Counted from the first letter of the stretch, positions 12,242 to 23,132 are shown. The stretch is 64,000 nucleotides of DNA from Amborella trichopoda (GCF_000471905.2 NW_006500103.1:2524336-2588335); one strand, 5' to 3'. Program-made: numbers and translations. The notes: a model not told the origin generated them from the letters alone.

Positions 12242-12390
12242 TTTAAATTTTTAGATAATATCTAAAAGTACAAAAAACAAATTTAATTGTGTTTAAGAAA
12301 AGGTTGTCTGCTAGCTAAATCAATAAGTTTGCCGACTCTCAGTGAGCTGCAACTTCAAAGAAAAATTTTCTCGAACAATTTATGTTAGCA

Positions 12391-13744
12391 CTGCTGTAAT
12401 GCAACAAAAAATTAATAAAGTAAGGCAACAACTACTTTTATGTCAAATCTTGCATGAGAATAATTTTCATAAATACGTGAATATGTCTTAGCACAAGATA
12501 GAGAGTCTACAATGATATTTGATATTTTTCAACAAAAAAAATATGGCATTACCTAATCATACAAAAAAGAAAAATTCACAACATCAAGATCATGAAATTT
12601 TCCAACTTAGAGAGCCCAAAGCATAGGATAATTATGCAATGCAGTGACAATTATTATGCAAATAAAATATGTCGAAAATCCATAAATTATTAGTCAAAAA
12701 AAAAAAAAAATTCATGCAGTTGATATAACAACCTTTACTTGAATAGTTGTTGTGTGCATAGCAATTTTCAATAATCCAATAAAATTATGCACTAATTTTC
12801 AACAATAAATTATGGAAGAAAGAAAAGATGCACGCCAACTGATTTTCAGCAATTATGTGCCTCTTTGTCTCTCTCTCTCTCTCTCTCTCTCTCTAAAATT
12901 ACAGCAGTAACTTTATATCTCTATCTCTTTAAAATTAAGCATCAAATTTTATCATTAATTTTATTTTATTTCATTATTAGAGAGAGAATTACCACTTCAC
13001 TTTGGTTAAGTGGTTAAGGTGCGTGGCTGCTATGTGCACGAGTTTTAAAAAAAATATATATATATACACGCTTGGGTAAATATTAATTCACTGCAAGAGC
13101 TAAGTATCTATCCATATATGTACGAGATCTTGGGTAAATATTAATTCATTGCAAGAGCTAAGTATCTATCCAGATATGTACGAGATCTCCTACTTATCAG
13201 TCACCGACTTGCTATATACAGGAACAATGAATCATACAGTGTCAATAACCTTATCAATAAGATATATACGAATCAAGAACAATGAGTCAACAAGATATAT
13301 ATGAATCACGTAGGCAAGAAGGTGAATTAAGAGTAGAGGATTATGAAAAAAAAAGAAGGGAAAGAAGATATATATGAAAAATAAAGCATATATATATACA
13401 TGAATAATCAATGAATCAATAATTTTGTCGATAACTCTATCAATAATATTGTCAATAACTTTATCAATAAGAGCGTCAAGGTTGTTAAATTATCAATGAC
13501 GTTATCATCCAATATGTATGAGCGACAATATAGGGGTAGTAAAGTACCGTGCACCAAAAAATCGTTACAATGGAAAAAATTATGACTCATGCAATTGTGA
13601 TTCATAGCTCAAGCGACAGCAATAGAGAGCCAAAATTAAGAACAAAAAATTTACAACAAGATATATGTGAATGACAAAGCACAGTATCCAAATTATTGTA
13701 AATTAAAATCAGGATAAAACACCAATAAAAACGAAAAATAGAAC
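12391..13744 (-). other. Putative leader intron of E1
   Basis: On the minus strand this 1354-base block starts GTTCTATTTT after ...ATCTTAG and ends TTGCATTACAGCAG before TGCTAAC. E2 has ...ATCCCAG directly joined to TGCGAAC with no gap, so the block is absent there at GT...AG boundaries. A pyrimidine-rich stretch with ttattaat precedes the acceptor. Inside lie (CT)n at 12862-12893, a tRNA/SINE-like word (ttaagtggttaaggtgcg, near 13003-13022), a 58-bp tandem duplication and tcaataac-rich imperfect repeats. The alternative is that E1 gained an insertion. Confidence 0.6.
13071..13186. repeat. 58-bp tandem duplication
   Basis: Two adjacent copies start cttgggtaaatattaattca at 13071 and 13129 and differ at only two positions. 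They lie inside the E1 leader block. Confidence 0.9.
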
Positions 13745-13784
13745 CTAAGATTTGTAGGTTATGAGCCCACCACGCTTCCACAAC

Positions 13785-13798
13785 CTACTCTGATACCA
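13785..13798 (-). other. E1 primer binding site (tRNA-iMet type)
   Basis: On the minus strand TGGTATCAGAGTAG lies one base inside the 5' LTR. Its first 11 bases match the complement of the initiator-Met tRNA 3' end used by most plant copia elements. Confidence 0.9.
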
Positions 13799-13799
13799 A

Positions 13800-14150
13800 T
13801 GTTGAAAACTTGAGGGAAGAGATGGACCCACTCCCAAGATTAGGGGCAGTGTCATGAGACTATCGATTGCAGAGATCAGGCTTTTACCAGAACTATGAGA
13901 ACTCTATAAATTTTTGTGTCCCTCTCCATGGCCATGAAACCCTTCTTAAAGAGGGATGAAGGAGGTCGTTCTCCAACGTTCGGCTTTCTCCTGAAATCTC
14001 TGAGAAAACGTGGCCTTGTAATCTTGGGAAGTGGGTGGTTACTTTTTAGCCGTTAGATAACGACACTTTCTCTCTCTAAGAAGCCTCATTTTTTTAAATA
14101 AGCATTAAATTATAGGAGAAAGAAATATTGCACGTTTAAAGGCGCCATGG
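13800..14150 (-). repeat. E1 5' LTR, truncated at its outer end
   Basis: It begins TGTTGAAAAC like the left LTR but breaks off after ggcgccatgg. The last ~20 bases through CAACA are lost at the junction with E2. Confidence 0.9.
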
Positions 14151-15728
14151 TGGTGGGCTCATAACCTACAGATCCCAGTGCGAACATAAATTGTTCGAGA
14201 AAATTTTTCTTTGAAGTTGTAGCTCACTAAGAGTCAGCAAACTTATTGATTTAGCTAGCAGACAACCTTTTTTTAAAGACAATTAAATTTGTTTTTTGTA
14301 CTTTTAGGTATTATCTAAAAATTTAAAATGGCATCTAGGCTAGTTATGTCAGAACTATACAAACTTGAAAAACTCAATGGGACCAATTTTTCTCTGTGGA
14401 AAAGAAAAAAGGATATATTCTTGTTCAAGATATGGTAGATTATGTCTTAAAACAGAGCCATCAGTTTTAGAGCCTAATGCCAATGGTCAAGCCAGAAGGC
14501 GACTTGAAAAATGTTTAGAATATGACAAAGTAGCTAGGACTACTATGTTGAGCTTTATGGAAGATGATTTAATTAAAGTCTTTGAGGATTACACCACAGC
14601 TCAAAGTATGATAGGCACCTTATCTGAAAAGTATGAGACCACTTCTGAGACCCATGTACAATTGTTGTTAGAAAAATATAATGCTTGCAGAATAAAAGAA
14701 ACAGACTCAGTGACCGAGCATGTCAATAAAATAAAAGTGCTCGTAAAGAACCTTGTTGCAGTTGGGAATCCAGTCCCCGATCGCTTGCAAGTGTCCATTG
14801 TCCTTAACAGTCTCCCTCCATATTGGGAGTCTGTTGTAATTGCATTGAACCGTTATGCACAAGGGATAACCATGTTAAATCTTCCCATGCATTTTAGTAT
14901 TGAAGCTGAGAGAAGAATGAGGAAGAAGTCAAATGAGCTCCATTTTCCCCAAAGTTCATCTTCTCAGATCCTCAAGAAACCTTTCAGTTATCAGAAAAAT
15001 AATAGGTATAAGGGAAATTGGAGAAATTTTAAAAATCAAAAGAATAAAATTGAGAAGACCTGTTTTTATTGTAAAGAAATTGGGCACATCAAGTTTAATT
15101 GTCCTAAGATGAAAGTTAAAAATAGGAACCAAAATAATAACCATGCTCGAAATGATCAAAATAAGAGAAAGGAGTTGATCAGTGTAGTTCTAGAATCAAT
15201 AGACGCCGATCATGACCTGAGAAATTGGTGGGTCGACTCAGCCTCCACTCGACATGTCTCGAAGACCAAAGATGGATTCACAGAATTGAAAGAGATTGCA
15301 GCCGGTAATCAACGGATTTATATGGGAAATAACACATACTGTGATGTATTAAGTGTTGGTACTTTCAAGCTGTATTTACCAGGAGGAACAAATCTCTTAT
15401 TGACTGATACATTGTATGCGCCCAATATGAGGCGCAATTTGATTTCTGTCCCAAGACTTGACAACAAGGGTAATGAAATAAGGTTCAGGTCAGGTCGGGT
15501 TACCATTGGGAAGCATTCTAGAGCTTTGGTGTACAGTACTAACGTTGACAATTTGTAAAGACTGAATATTAATGAAAGTTCATCATTTTCTGGTTATACT
15601 GATGTTTCTTTTGATGTTTTTATGTGTATGGATGATCCATATTTATGGCACTTAAGATTATGACATATAAATAAAAACAAAATGAATCAAATGGTTAAAA
15701 GAGGCTTGCTCTACGATTTAGGAGAAAT
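14151..15728 (+). mobile_element. E2: head-to-head copia fragment of the same family
   Basis: This is a plus-strand copy of the E1 leader, gag, protease and integrase start. It begins in the leader about 27 bases past the PBS, with no LTR or PBS. It ends inside the integrase zinc region at ggagaaat, where similarity to E1 stops. It is diverged from E1 and its gag is less damaged, so it is not a simple recent inverted duplicate. It lacks the 1354-bp leader block of E1. Confidence 0.9.
14328..15728 (+). pseudogene. E2 gag-protease-integrase remnant
   Basis: Gag starts at ATG 14328 (MASRLVMSELYKLEKLNG...FSLWKR). Two one-base deletions before about 14450 move the frame. From there a 370-codon frame runs to 15558. 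It shows the gag block (NANGQARRRLE, HVQLLLEKYN, VTEHVNKIKVL), zinc knuckle CFYCKEIGHIKFNC, then the protease region WWVDSASTRHVSKTKDGF and NLISVPRL. The protease has DSAST instead of DSGAT. After a TAA at 15556-15558 the frame continues with LWHLRL and MNQMVKRGLL, the GAG-pre-integrase zinc region, where the copy is truncated. It cannot yield a complete polyprotein. Confidence 0.85.
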
Positions 15729-15730
15729 AC

Positions 15731-16344
15731 CTCAATGTTCGATCCTAATACATTGCTCCATAAAGAATTTTAGAGAGAGAGAGAGAGGAAGTCCTTGAAA
15801 AAATTGTGCTCCCCATAATTCTTCTAGTGGTTTTTTCATTGTATATATAATAATAATACAATGATGTAATATACGCTTTCCTATGTCGTTTGAATTTTGT
15901 TTCTATTACTCCAAACTCAATTACCTTGTCTATTGGAGAATACCATGACTCTTATTGACAGGTGTTACATGTCATTCTTTCTCGAGCCAAAGGAAAACAA
16001 CATTGCGGTACGTATCGTTACATGTTTGTTCCCAATTGAGATTGCGTTTGGTTTTCCTTGACAGCGTTCCTGCTCTACCATGTCCTAATTTTGGCCATTT
16101 GGACGGACCTTCTCCCTGTTGAAACTTGGCTTGCTTGCTCTGCTCACACCGTCAACCCGAATCCTCAGGTATGAGTGTCAGCCACATAGTCTGGCCTAGT
16201 GGTTCCCTATATAACATAGATGGGCGCAGGTCTCACCGTGAGCCGGATATCTCCTATTCATCGATGGTGGGCTCTTAAAACCAATGTAGATTCTCTTTGC
16301 ATCGGCTGAATAGTTTGAAGTTTTTTTGCTTCAAACCTTAGTTA
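15731..16344. other. Flank of the copia complex, no gene seen
   Basis: Begins with the probable right end of the split X repeat (gttcgatcctaata at 15737-15750), then a GA run and AT-rich DNA. Around 16165-16260 there is a tctggcctagtggttccc word and a ggtctcaccgtgagc word that together look like a decayed tRNA-derived SINE head. This is weak. Confidence 0.4.
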
Positions 16345-16680
16345 TCAAGCCCGGATAGAACCGGTGGTCCGATCAATGACTAGTTGGATCGTTGACTGGG
16401 CACATTGGTTAGTTTGGATAAGAGTGAACATCGGATTTAATAAAAAACTGGTCGAAACAAGTGTTTGGCCCGCTTTAGGAGTCCTAACAACTGGTTTTGA
16501 CCAGTTCAACCAACCAAGTAAAATGATTAATTTTTTTTCTAATATATTATATATTTTAAATTATTATTCATTTTTTTATATATTTTTAAAATCTAAATAA
16601 ATTATTCAATATATGACCGTATTAAATGTTATTAGATCAGACCCCTCACTAGCTCGATTATCAGTTCGATCCTAATAACA
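16345..16680. repeat. Repeat X, complete-looking copy
   Basis: Opens with ccggatagaaccggtggtcc, holds the AT core, and closes gttcgatcctaata. It serves here as the reference for the split copy around E1/E2. Confidence 0.55.
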
Positions 16681-17048
16681 CAATTTCAAATCAATTCCAA
16701 AATGAAGCGAGTCAATCACAAGTGCCTCTAAACCTCTGGGATAAGAAGAGGCAACAACGACTATAGTATCAGTATCAGTTATGTTAGCCAGCTCTGGTTC
16801 TTATACACATAACTGGCTCACTTTCTCTGAGTTGATTATTGATAATCTTAAGGTAAGCCCTTTCTCCCAGGCTTTCTCCAAAGATTAGCAAAAGGGGATA
16901 TATTAAAATATTTCAGAGAAATGCATAGTTCAAAATTTTTATTTTTTATTTTTAGAAGTACATGCAAAACTTTATTGAACATGTTAAAGAGTCGAAGCGC
17001 TTCCCTTTCTTAAAGACAAACAAGAGTCCTCCGAAGCACATATCATAC

Positions 17049-17526
17049 GGTGTGGTTTGCACAAGGTTGCAACGTTAAACAGTCAAAGCCTGTAACGCCT
17101 CCAAACTTTGTCATAAGATGGAATTTTGGTGTCCAAAATTTTTAGGATAATGTGATAATCTATTTCAATTTCTAATTATAAAAGTTTCAACTGTAAAAAG
17201 TTCAAATTAAGCATATCTATAGATGCATGAAAATCTTGAAAATGATCGATCCAGATAATGTATTGCAAGATGTATTATTTTTTAGACTTAAAAATAAATT
17301 TTTTTTACCCCATACCTATAGATGATCAATTAATTAGTTTTCCAACATCAAAATATCTTTTTTCGATGTGCTTTTGATTGGACTTAAAAATAATTTTTTT
17401 TTACCCCATACCCATAGATGATCAATTAATTAGTTTTCCAACATCAAAATATCTTTTTTCGATGTGCTTTTGAGGTGCACTTTAGTTATACAATTTAAAG
17501 TGTCAACCTTATATAAACTTTTTCCA
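17049..17526 (-). repeat. R family repeat with internal 96-bp tandem duplication
   Basis: Starts GGTGTGGTTTGCACAAGG with a near-perfect terminal palindrome and ends ttatataaactttttcc. A 96-bp segment beginning gacttaaaaataa is repeated in tandem (17285 and 17381). The inner inverted word is degenerate (catacctatagatgatc). Confidence 0.75.
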
Positions 17527-18231
17527 ATATAATAATATTATTTAGAATACAATAAACATTGGAGCCCCATATCACCATGAAAGAGCAAGTGTTTCCTTCA
17601 TTTACTAACAACTTTGGTCTGTCCAAACGGCTTGCTTACAGTTACTGAGCACCAACCCAGACTAAGCCTGCATGCGCATTTGATGTTTCTGGGGTTTTAA
17701 GCCATTTTGGCATCACAAAGTGAAAAACGAGAAGGCCAATATTGATGTGTTTTTTGTTTCCAACGTTCAACACTGGTACAACTCCTAATATTTGATGTTG
17801 TGTTCTCCTATTTTTGTGCAGCCAATCTCGAAATGCCTAAATTGGATCAATAAGTGAAGTAGACCAAAGAGCCAAAAAATATCATATTCAAGCATAGCCA
17901 TCAAACCGGCCAGGGCTGCTTGGTTCGACACCGGTCAGATTGCCATCCAATGCTTTGGACGATTCAGTCCAATACTTGGATTTGGTCGAAATCGGTTCAA
18001 AATCAATGTTAGATTGTTTTGAGTGGGAGGATTGGCCGGTTTTTCACCAATAGGACTACTTAAAAGAAGTTGGGCATTTTCATAATATATTTGATCTTTT
18101 TAAACTATTGTTTTTTGTTTCTTTATTTTATTAAAATCCGGTCCAATCAGTTTGATTGACAGACGAATTTGTTTTTACTAGACTAGACCTCCTACCAATT
18201 TGGTAACCAATTCAATCTGAATAACAGTGGA
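17527..18231. repeat. Intergenic, ending in a repeat X copy
   Basis: No gene is seen. From about 17895 onward the cggccaggg..ccggtcagattgcca words, AT core and gaccaattcaatctgaataac ending match repeat X. Confidence 0.45.
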
Positions 18232-18960
18232 TGTTAGGATTTAAGAACCTTTTTTTATGAGGAAACATTTACTTATGAGGTGGATCCCATCAGGGTTGTG
18301 TACTTAACCGGCTAAAAATAAAATTAACGAGAATGTGAATCATAATACAAGAATAAAGCATAAAATAGACACACACCGTAATGATATAAAGATTTACATG
18401 GCTAACCAAACGGGCTACATCCACGGGCATGGCAAACTGAATTTTAGTATATCAATGAGAGTTACATGATAGATATTGGAACACTGAGATACCTCTCTAA
18501 CCCTCTACAAAGCCCAGTCGAGTAATACTTTTAGATCCGACCTACTAAGTGACACCACCTGCCGATCTCACATCTCTATTTCACAGCTAGTGGTGAAGAG
18601 AGCCTTAAATGCAAGTGAGACTTTCTCTAACTAAAAGTATAAACCACTCAAAATTTCCTTGGGTACCACTTCTTTATAAAAAACCAGTCTCTCACTCTGC
18701 AAGAGGCATTTATCGCAATGTTTATCTTAATATAAGGAACTTCTGTTTTTATAAAGGCTTTGCATCTAATATACAATGGCCCTGCCTCTTTAGAGGTAGC
18801 TCGTATGGTGACCTAAATAAGACACACATATTATTTCATCTCTCATTTCTTTTGTACGAGCCCTATACCAAATAGTATAGGAAAAGAAAACTTCTAATAA
18901 ATGTCATATATATATATCAAAACCAAGCGATACAGCCGAGGGTCCTAATCTTGTTGGACT
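18232..18960 (-). mobile_element. Solo LTR or LTR fragment of the E4 family
   Basis: Starts TGTTAGGATTTAAGAACC and shares the downstream order with the E4 LTRs: ggatccca, tgtacttaaccggc, cataaaata, then acacacatatt..tttcatctc and ggtcctaatcttg. The partner LTR and interior are not seen. The outer right end is not resolved. Short ORFs within it look random. Confidence 0.65.
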
Positions 18961-19088
18961 TTTATCTTCTCTTAACCGTAGTTATCGTAGGATCTCTACA
19001 GAGTGGTGATGTTGTGTGTCACCTCATTTAACACTAGGTCAATGCCAATTAGGTTAAGGCCATTCAATTAAATTGGTTTCTCCTGCAG
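18961..19088. other. Spacer before RNase H remnant
   Basis: It ends ttggtttctcctgcag, which resembles a splice acceptor directly before the RNase H frame. It may be a residual intron end of a former gene or element. Confidence 0.35.
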
Positions 19089-19364
19089 ATTGAGAGTGAT
19101 TTGTCATTATTGGTTCATGTAATCTGTGATTGATGCAAAGCTCCAAAGGCACTTAATATTGTTACTGCTAACTGTCGTTATAAGTTTTCAGGTCGTGCTT
19201 GGACCATAGCCCATATTTATCGCGAGGCCAATATGGTGGCTGATATTCTTGTCAAAAAAGTCATAGGTTTCTCAAATGTCACTATTTGGCGATCTAGACT
19301 GTTGGATTTTCTCCCTTATTCTAAGGTTGTAAACTTACGAGCTGTACTTTCTTTTCATGATTAA
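19089..19364 (+). pseudogene. RNase H-like (RVT_3) C-terminal remnant
   Basis: The frame reads IESDLSLLVHVICD, one TGA stop, then CKAPKALNIVTANCRYKFSG, WTIAHIYREANMVADILVKK and WRSRLLDFLPYS, to a stop at 19362-19364. HIYREAN-VAD-L-KK is the hallmark end of plant RNase H-like domains, which are found in LINE-type elements and in stand-alone RVT_3 genes. An aataaa word follows directly. Upstream catalytic sequence is not found, so this is a 92-codon fragment. Confidence 0.7.
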
Positions 19365-19659
19365 TAAAATATGGGTACGGGTCCAAGCCCTAAGATGTAA
19401 TGTTTCTCACAAATAAGGAATACTAGTGACAACTTTATTGCAACATGCTAGAATCTTTTTCACTGAGAGAGCCTCATTTGCCTTTGGGCTGGTTCGCAAC
19501 CTGAATTTTATGGATCCGGGATTTGGATTTATGACTCCAAGGTTTAGGGCAGAAAAACCAGTTTCACACTGAAAATAAGGTTGAAACTCAATTTGAAACT
19601 TGATTTTATACATCCACGATTTGGATTTATGACTCCAAGTTTAGGGCAGAAAAACTTGT

Positions 19660-19930
19660 TTCACATAGGAGTGGCAACAAGTCGGGTCAGGTCCGGATTT
19701 GGTAGGACCCCAACCCAGACCCAAATTCACCAGACCCGAACCTGATAGGACTCGAATTATATTCGGGTCCAAGATTTGGACCCAAACCGAAATTATGTTC
19801 AGGTCCAAGATTTGGACCCGAACCCAACTTCCTGGGTCCAATTTTTGGCCAATACTTGGACTTGATCTGGGTCTTCCCCACGGGTCCCAGGTCGGATTCG
19901 GATCCATTGGCACCCCTAGTTTTCCCCGAA
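19660..19930. repeat. Repeat V (gggtccaagatttggaccc-rich)
   Basis: Repeats of ggtccaagatttggaccc and cccgaacc on both strands create long frames in several phases. These are composition artefacts, not genes. Each unit is itself palindromic. Confidence 0.55.
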
Positions 19931-20054
19931 AATCAGGTTGAAACTCAGGATTGATTATGAGATGAGAAACACCTGTTTCGCACCTTCCACAAGCAAAAAT
20001 ATTTATCAACAACTTTTTTTCCAGTTTCTAGAATCATGTATACAAGTTGAAAGG

Positions 20055-20250
20055 GTAGTCTATAAAAATACCATTTACCTCATTGGATGTGAAATTGGGT
20101 GACTGAATTTATTTCATTGATCAAACTCAAAGTTCAAAAGAAATTTTCTCGAACTTTGTAACACCTCCAAGCTATCAGATTTCGCATTCAATGGTTGTAA
20201 GCAATTGTGACCTCCTTGTACCAAAAGTACATGGTCTCATTGTAAACAAT
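20055..20250. repeat. Foldback MITE, family T
   Basis: The right arm is well preserved (gcattcaatggttgtaagc ... ggtctcattgta). The left arm is shortened (ccatttacctcattggatgtg). The inner ttctcgaactttg word matches the other T copies. Confidence 0.65.
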
Positions 20251-20339
20251 CCCTAAGTTGAATTTCATATACAAACTCATACATTTAAATCACTTTTTGT
20301 ATCTATTGAAATGAATCACTATTAACGAACAAAAAAATA

Positions 20340-20690
20340 TTGGTCCGCGGTCTTTCGGGGATGGTCAAGGTTAAAATAAGGGCTAGGTCTTATGAAAAAA
20401 ATAAATCCTCGCCTCAAAACTCATTGAAAATTGCAGTTCTGACATTGAAAAACCTTCAAATCAATCAGCTCATCTTTGACCATTATGATTGTGAAAAAAA
20501 GTTAGGATTTTTAGCTCTAAAAATAGTATATAATGTAACACATCATGTAGTAGACCATACATTTTCAAGTATTCACATATCCACAATATCTGGACCATTT
20601 TTTGAGCTACAAATTTATAATCAATGGTGGAAGTAGATTTTAGATCCATCATAGGGATTTTCCTTGCCCAAAGTGTTTTATGAAAGGTAA
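20340..20690 (+). repeat. U repeat (R-related)
   Basis: It has the same order of conserved words as R: attgaaaaaccttcaaatc, gaccattatgattgtgaaaaaa, ctaaaaatagtatataatgtaacac, accattttttgagc, then atcatagggatttt. The catctcga...gag inverted word is replaced by catcttt-gaccattatg. No coding frame is supported. Confidence 0.6.
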
Positions 20691-20984
20691 AGAATTATAT
20701 ATTTTTTTCATAAGGCCTAGGTGTTATAGAAATTGCATCCTTAAGAGCTTTTCTAATGGCTATGAAATTTCTAAATTAAAAAAAAAAATCCAGAACGAGA
20801 ACTTTTAACCATGGAGTTAGGTGTTTGCTAAAAAGAATTTAGAGTTATGGTGTTTTACAAAGTGAGGGTATCACATTTAACAAAGCAAACTGGCTGACCA
20901 GGATACGTACAATCGACCTCAAATAGTTAGGAAAATGGTATGATGATGATGATGGTGTTTTACAAAGTGGTTTTTAATATGAAA

Positions 20985-21360
20985 GAAGTTTTTATAAGGT
21001 TGACACCTTAAAATATAGAATTAAGGTGTACATCTAAAATCATTCAAAAAGAGGCTATTTCATTGGAAAAACATCTAATTGCTCATCTCGATATTAAAAT
21101 GTATAGATATAAAGAAAAAAAAAAGATTTTAAGTCATAAAGATAGTACATCTTAAAACATATTATTTTGATGGTCAATTTTCAGGATTTTCGGGAGTTTA
21201 TATATGAACTTGATTTTATGGAATTTATAATTTTATAATTAAAGATAAAAATTGATTCTGGTATCATCTTAAGAATTTTCAACACCACAATTAATCACAT
21301 GAACAAGTTTGAGCGCGCACCTTAAATTGTTGTTTAAGGTTGTAACTTGATGCAAACCAA
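20985..21360 (+). repeat. R family repeat
   Basis: Opens agtttttataaggttgacacctta. This terminal palindrome is altered in its centre but still pairs (aaggt/acctt). Closes tttaaggttgtaacttgatgcaaacc. Confidence 0.75.
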
Positions 21361-21375
21361 TCCTTTTTAATATAT

Positions 21376-21487
21376 AACATATATTCCATTTGGAACTTTC
21401 AAGAAAACTAATCATAAAAAAGGAAACAAAATAACATATATTCCATTTGGAACTTTCAAGAAAACTAATCATAAAAAAGGAAACAAA
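21376..21487. repeat. 56-bp tandem duplication
   Basis: The segment aacatatattccatttggaa and what follows to aaggaaacaaaat occurs twice in a row without visible differences. Confidence 0.85.
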
Positions 21488-21504
21488 ATAGAAGTTTATA
21501 ACGA

Positions 21505-22016
21505 TGGGCAAGTTTTTTATGCTTCCCTTACAGCTTAGAAGTTCTATCATCCCCCTTATCCAACCGCCCATTCTGAATGGAGGGCTAAGATTGCCCCAAT
21601 CATAATGTCACGTATCTACACTATTTTATTTTTAATTTTTTCTATAAACTATTTTGACACCAAATTTTGGACGTCCATTCCTCTATTAAACTCGCACTAG
21701 CAAAAAAATATAAAAAAAATATTTTCAATAAAATAAAATGACCAAAATACCCATGAAAGTTTCAAGGGGTATTTTGGTCATTATATTTTATAAAAAATTA
21801 TATTTAATATTTTTATAGGTGCGCCCCAATGAGAAGATGGTATGTACCAAATTTCATATTCATACAATTTGCATAACAAAACTAAAAATAAAATACTTTG
21901 AGACATCGGATTTAAGATCAAACAGTGAGTGGCTCTCTTGATCAAAATTGGACGGCTGGATGGTAGGGGGAGGATAGAACTTCTATGCTGTAGGGGAAGC
22001 ATAGAAACCTTTCCCC
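21505..22016. mobile_element. P1: non-autonomous TIR element (Mutator-like MITE)
   Basis: Long terminal inverted repeats pair gggcaagttttttatgcttc at the left with the complement of gaagcatagaaacctttcccc at the right, and similarity continues through tacagc-tagaagttctatc. The centre carries a perfect foldback around ccaaaatac..gtattttgg. There is no transposase. P2 is an inverted relative 270 bp away. Confidence 0.75.
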
Positions 22017-22054
22017 TTAAGGATTTAGGAGAGCTTACGATCTAGGAAATGAAG

Positions 22055-22260
22055 CATATAAAAACTAGAAAATTGATAGTCTAAAAATACGTTACAAGAT
22101 GCACTATTTCCAAAATTTGAAATTTATTTTTTTCTCATGTCCATGCATCTTGATGTTGAGATGACCAATTTGAGCATCAAAATAACCTCTTCTAGTGAAA
22201 TTTTTGAGGTGGGCTCTAATTTGATTGTTTAGAGCCTCGATTCTATATAAACTTTTTCCC
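22055..22260 (-). repeat. R family repeat, truncated
   Basis: Keeps the inner word catgcatcttgatgttgagatg and the end ttgattgtttagagcctcgattctatataaac, here with the agagcc-type palindrome. The other end is missing. Confidence 0.65.
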
Positions 22261-22288
22261 TATTAAAAAGAAGGATGTAATTTCTCTA

Positions 22289-22780
22289 GTAGAGGTTTAT
22301 ATGTTTCCCCTACAACATAGAAGTTCTATCCTCTACCTACCATCTAGCCGCCTAATTTTGATCAAGAGAACCACTCACCGTTTGATCTTAGATCCGATGT
22401 CTCAAAGTATTTTATTTTTAATTTTTTATGAAAGTTATATGAATATGAAATTTGGTTCTTGCAATCTTCTCATTGGGGCAAACCTATAAAAAATATTAAA
22501 AATAATTTTTGATAAAAATATAATGATCAAAATACCCCTTGAAATTTTCAGGGGTATTTTGGTCATTATGTTTTATTGAAAATATTTTTTTTTATATTTT
22601 TTGCTAGTGCGAGTTTAATAGAGCGTATCAAAATAGTTTATAGAAAAAAATTAAAAAAAAATTAGTATAGAGACGTGACATTATGATTGGGGCAATCTTA
22701 GCCCTTCATTTAGAATGGACAGTTAGATAAGAGGAAGTATATAAGTTTTATGCTGTAGGGGAAGCATAGAAAGCTTGCCC
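22289..22780. mobile_element. P2: Mutator-like MITE with 9-bp target duplication
   Basis: An inverted copy of P1 (492 bp). It is flanked by perfect direct repeats ATTTCTCTA at 22280-22288 and 22781-22789. Nine-base target duplications with long TIRs are typical of Mutator-like elements. The left terminus is decayed (gtagaggtttatatg for ggggaaaggtttctatg). No coding sequence is present. Confidence 0.8.
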
Positions 22781-22794
22781 ATTTCTCTAAGCAG

Positions 22795-23110
22795 AGGATT
22801 TATGAAAACAAAGTAACAACTTACCTTGAATATTTGTCTGAACAGTAATTTGGGCATCAGAAATATCCATGATAACTCTAAAATCAATTTCCAACATGGC
22901 TACGAAATTTGAAGCTAAAAAAAAAATACAGATCTTGCAAATCCGTGAACACTTATTTTTAGAGTGAAACCGATGGTCTAGAAAACGTGTTACAATATAC
23001 ACTATTTTTAAGGCTCAAAGGCCTTTTTTCTCCACGACCATAATGGTCAAGGCGAAGATGATTGATTTGAAGGCCTTTTTACTTATTTTAATAGAACTGC
23101 AATCCTATCG
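22795..23110 (-). repeat. U repeat, reverse copy
   Basis: The words tccatgataactctaaaatc, gatcttgcaaatccgtgaacac, tgttacaatatacactattttt and ccacgaccataatggtcaag mirror the U copies at 23870 and 59655. Confidence 0.6.
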
Positions 23111-23132
23111 AAATAATAATAATCATAATAAT

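Larger units (their letters stand above)
8722..14150 (-). mobile_element. E1: defective Ty1-copia retrotransposon
   Basis: Two direct LTRs (8722-9093 and 13800-14150) bracket an interior read on the minus strand. From its 5' end the interior holds a PBS, a long leader, gag with a CCHC knuckle, an aspartic protease region, integrase, the end of RT and RNase H, then a PPT. The integrase, then RT/RNase H order is that of the copia superfamily. Most of RT is missing: integrase sequence ending KKPN joins ILIAGND of RT at about 10276. Stops and frameshifts break every domain, so it cannot move on its own. The right LTR lacks its last ~20 bases and is fused to E2. Confidence 0.9.

Noticed and set aside
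18609..18875. 88-codon plus frame
   Set aside because: It lies within the LTR at 18232-18960 that is shared with E4, and the frame is not preserved in the E4 copies.
19641..20012. 123-codon minus frame and overlapping plus and minus frames
   Set aside because: Produced by gggtccaagatttggaccc-type repeats (repeat V); Gly/Pro-rich low complexity in several phases.
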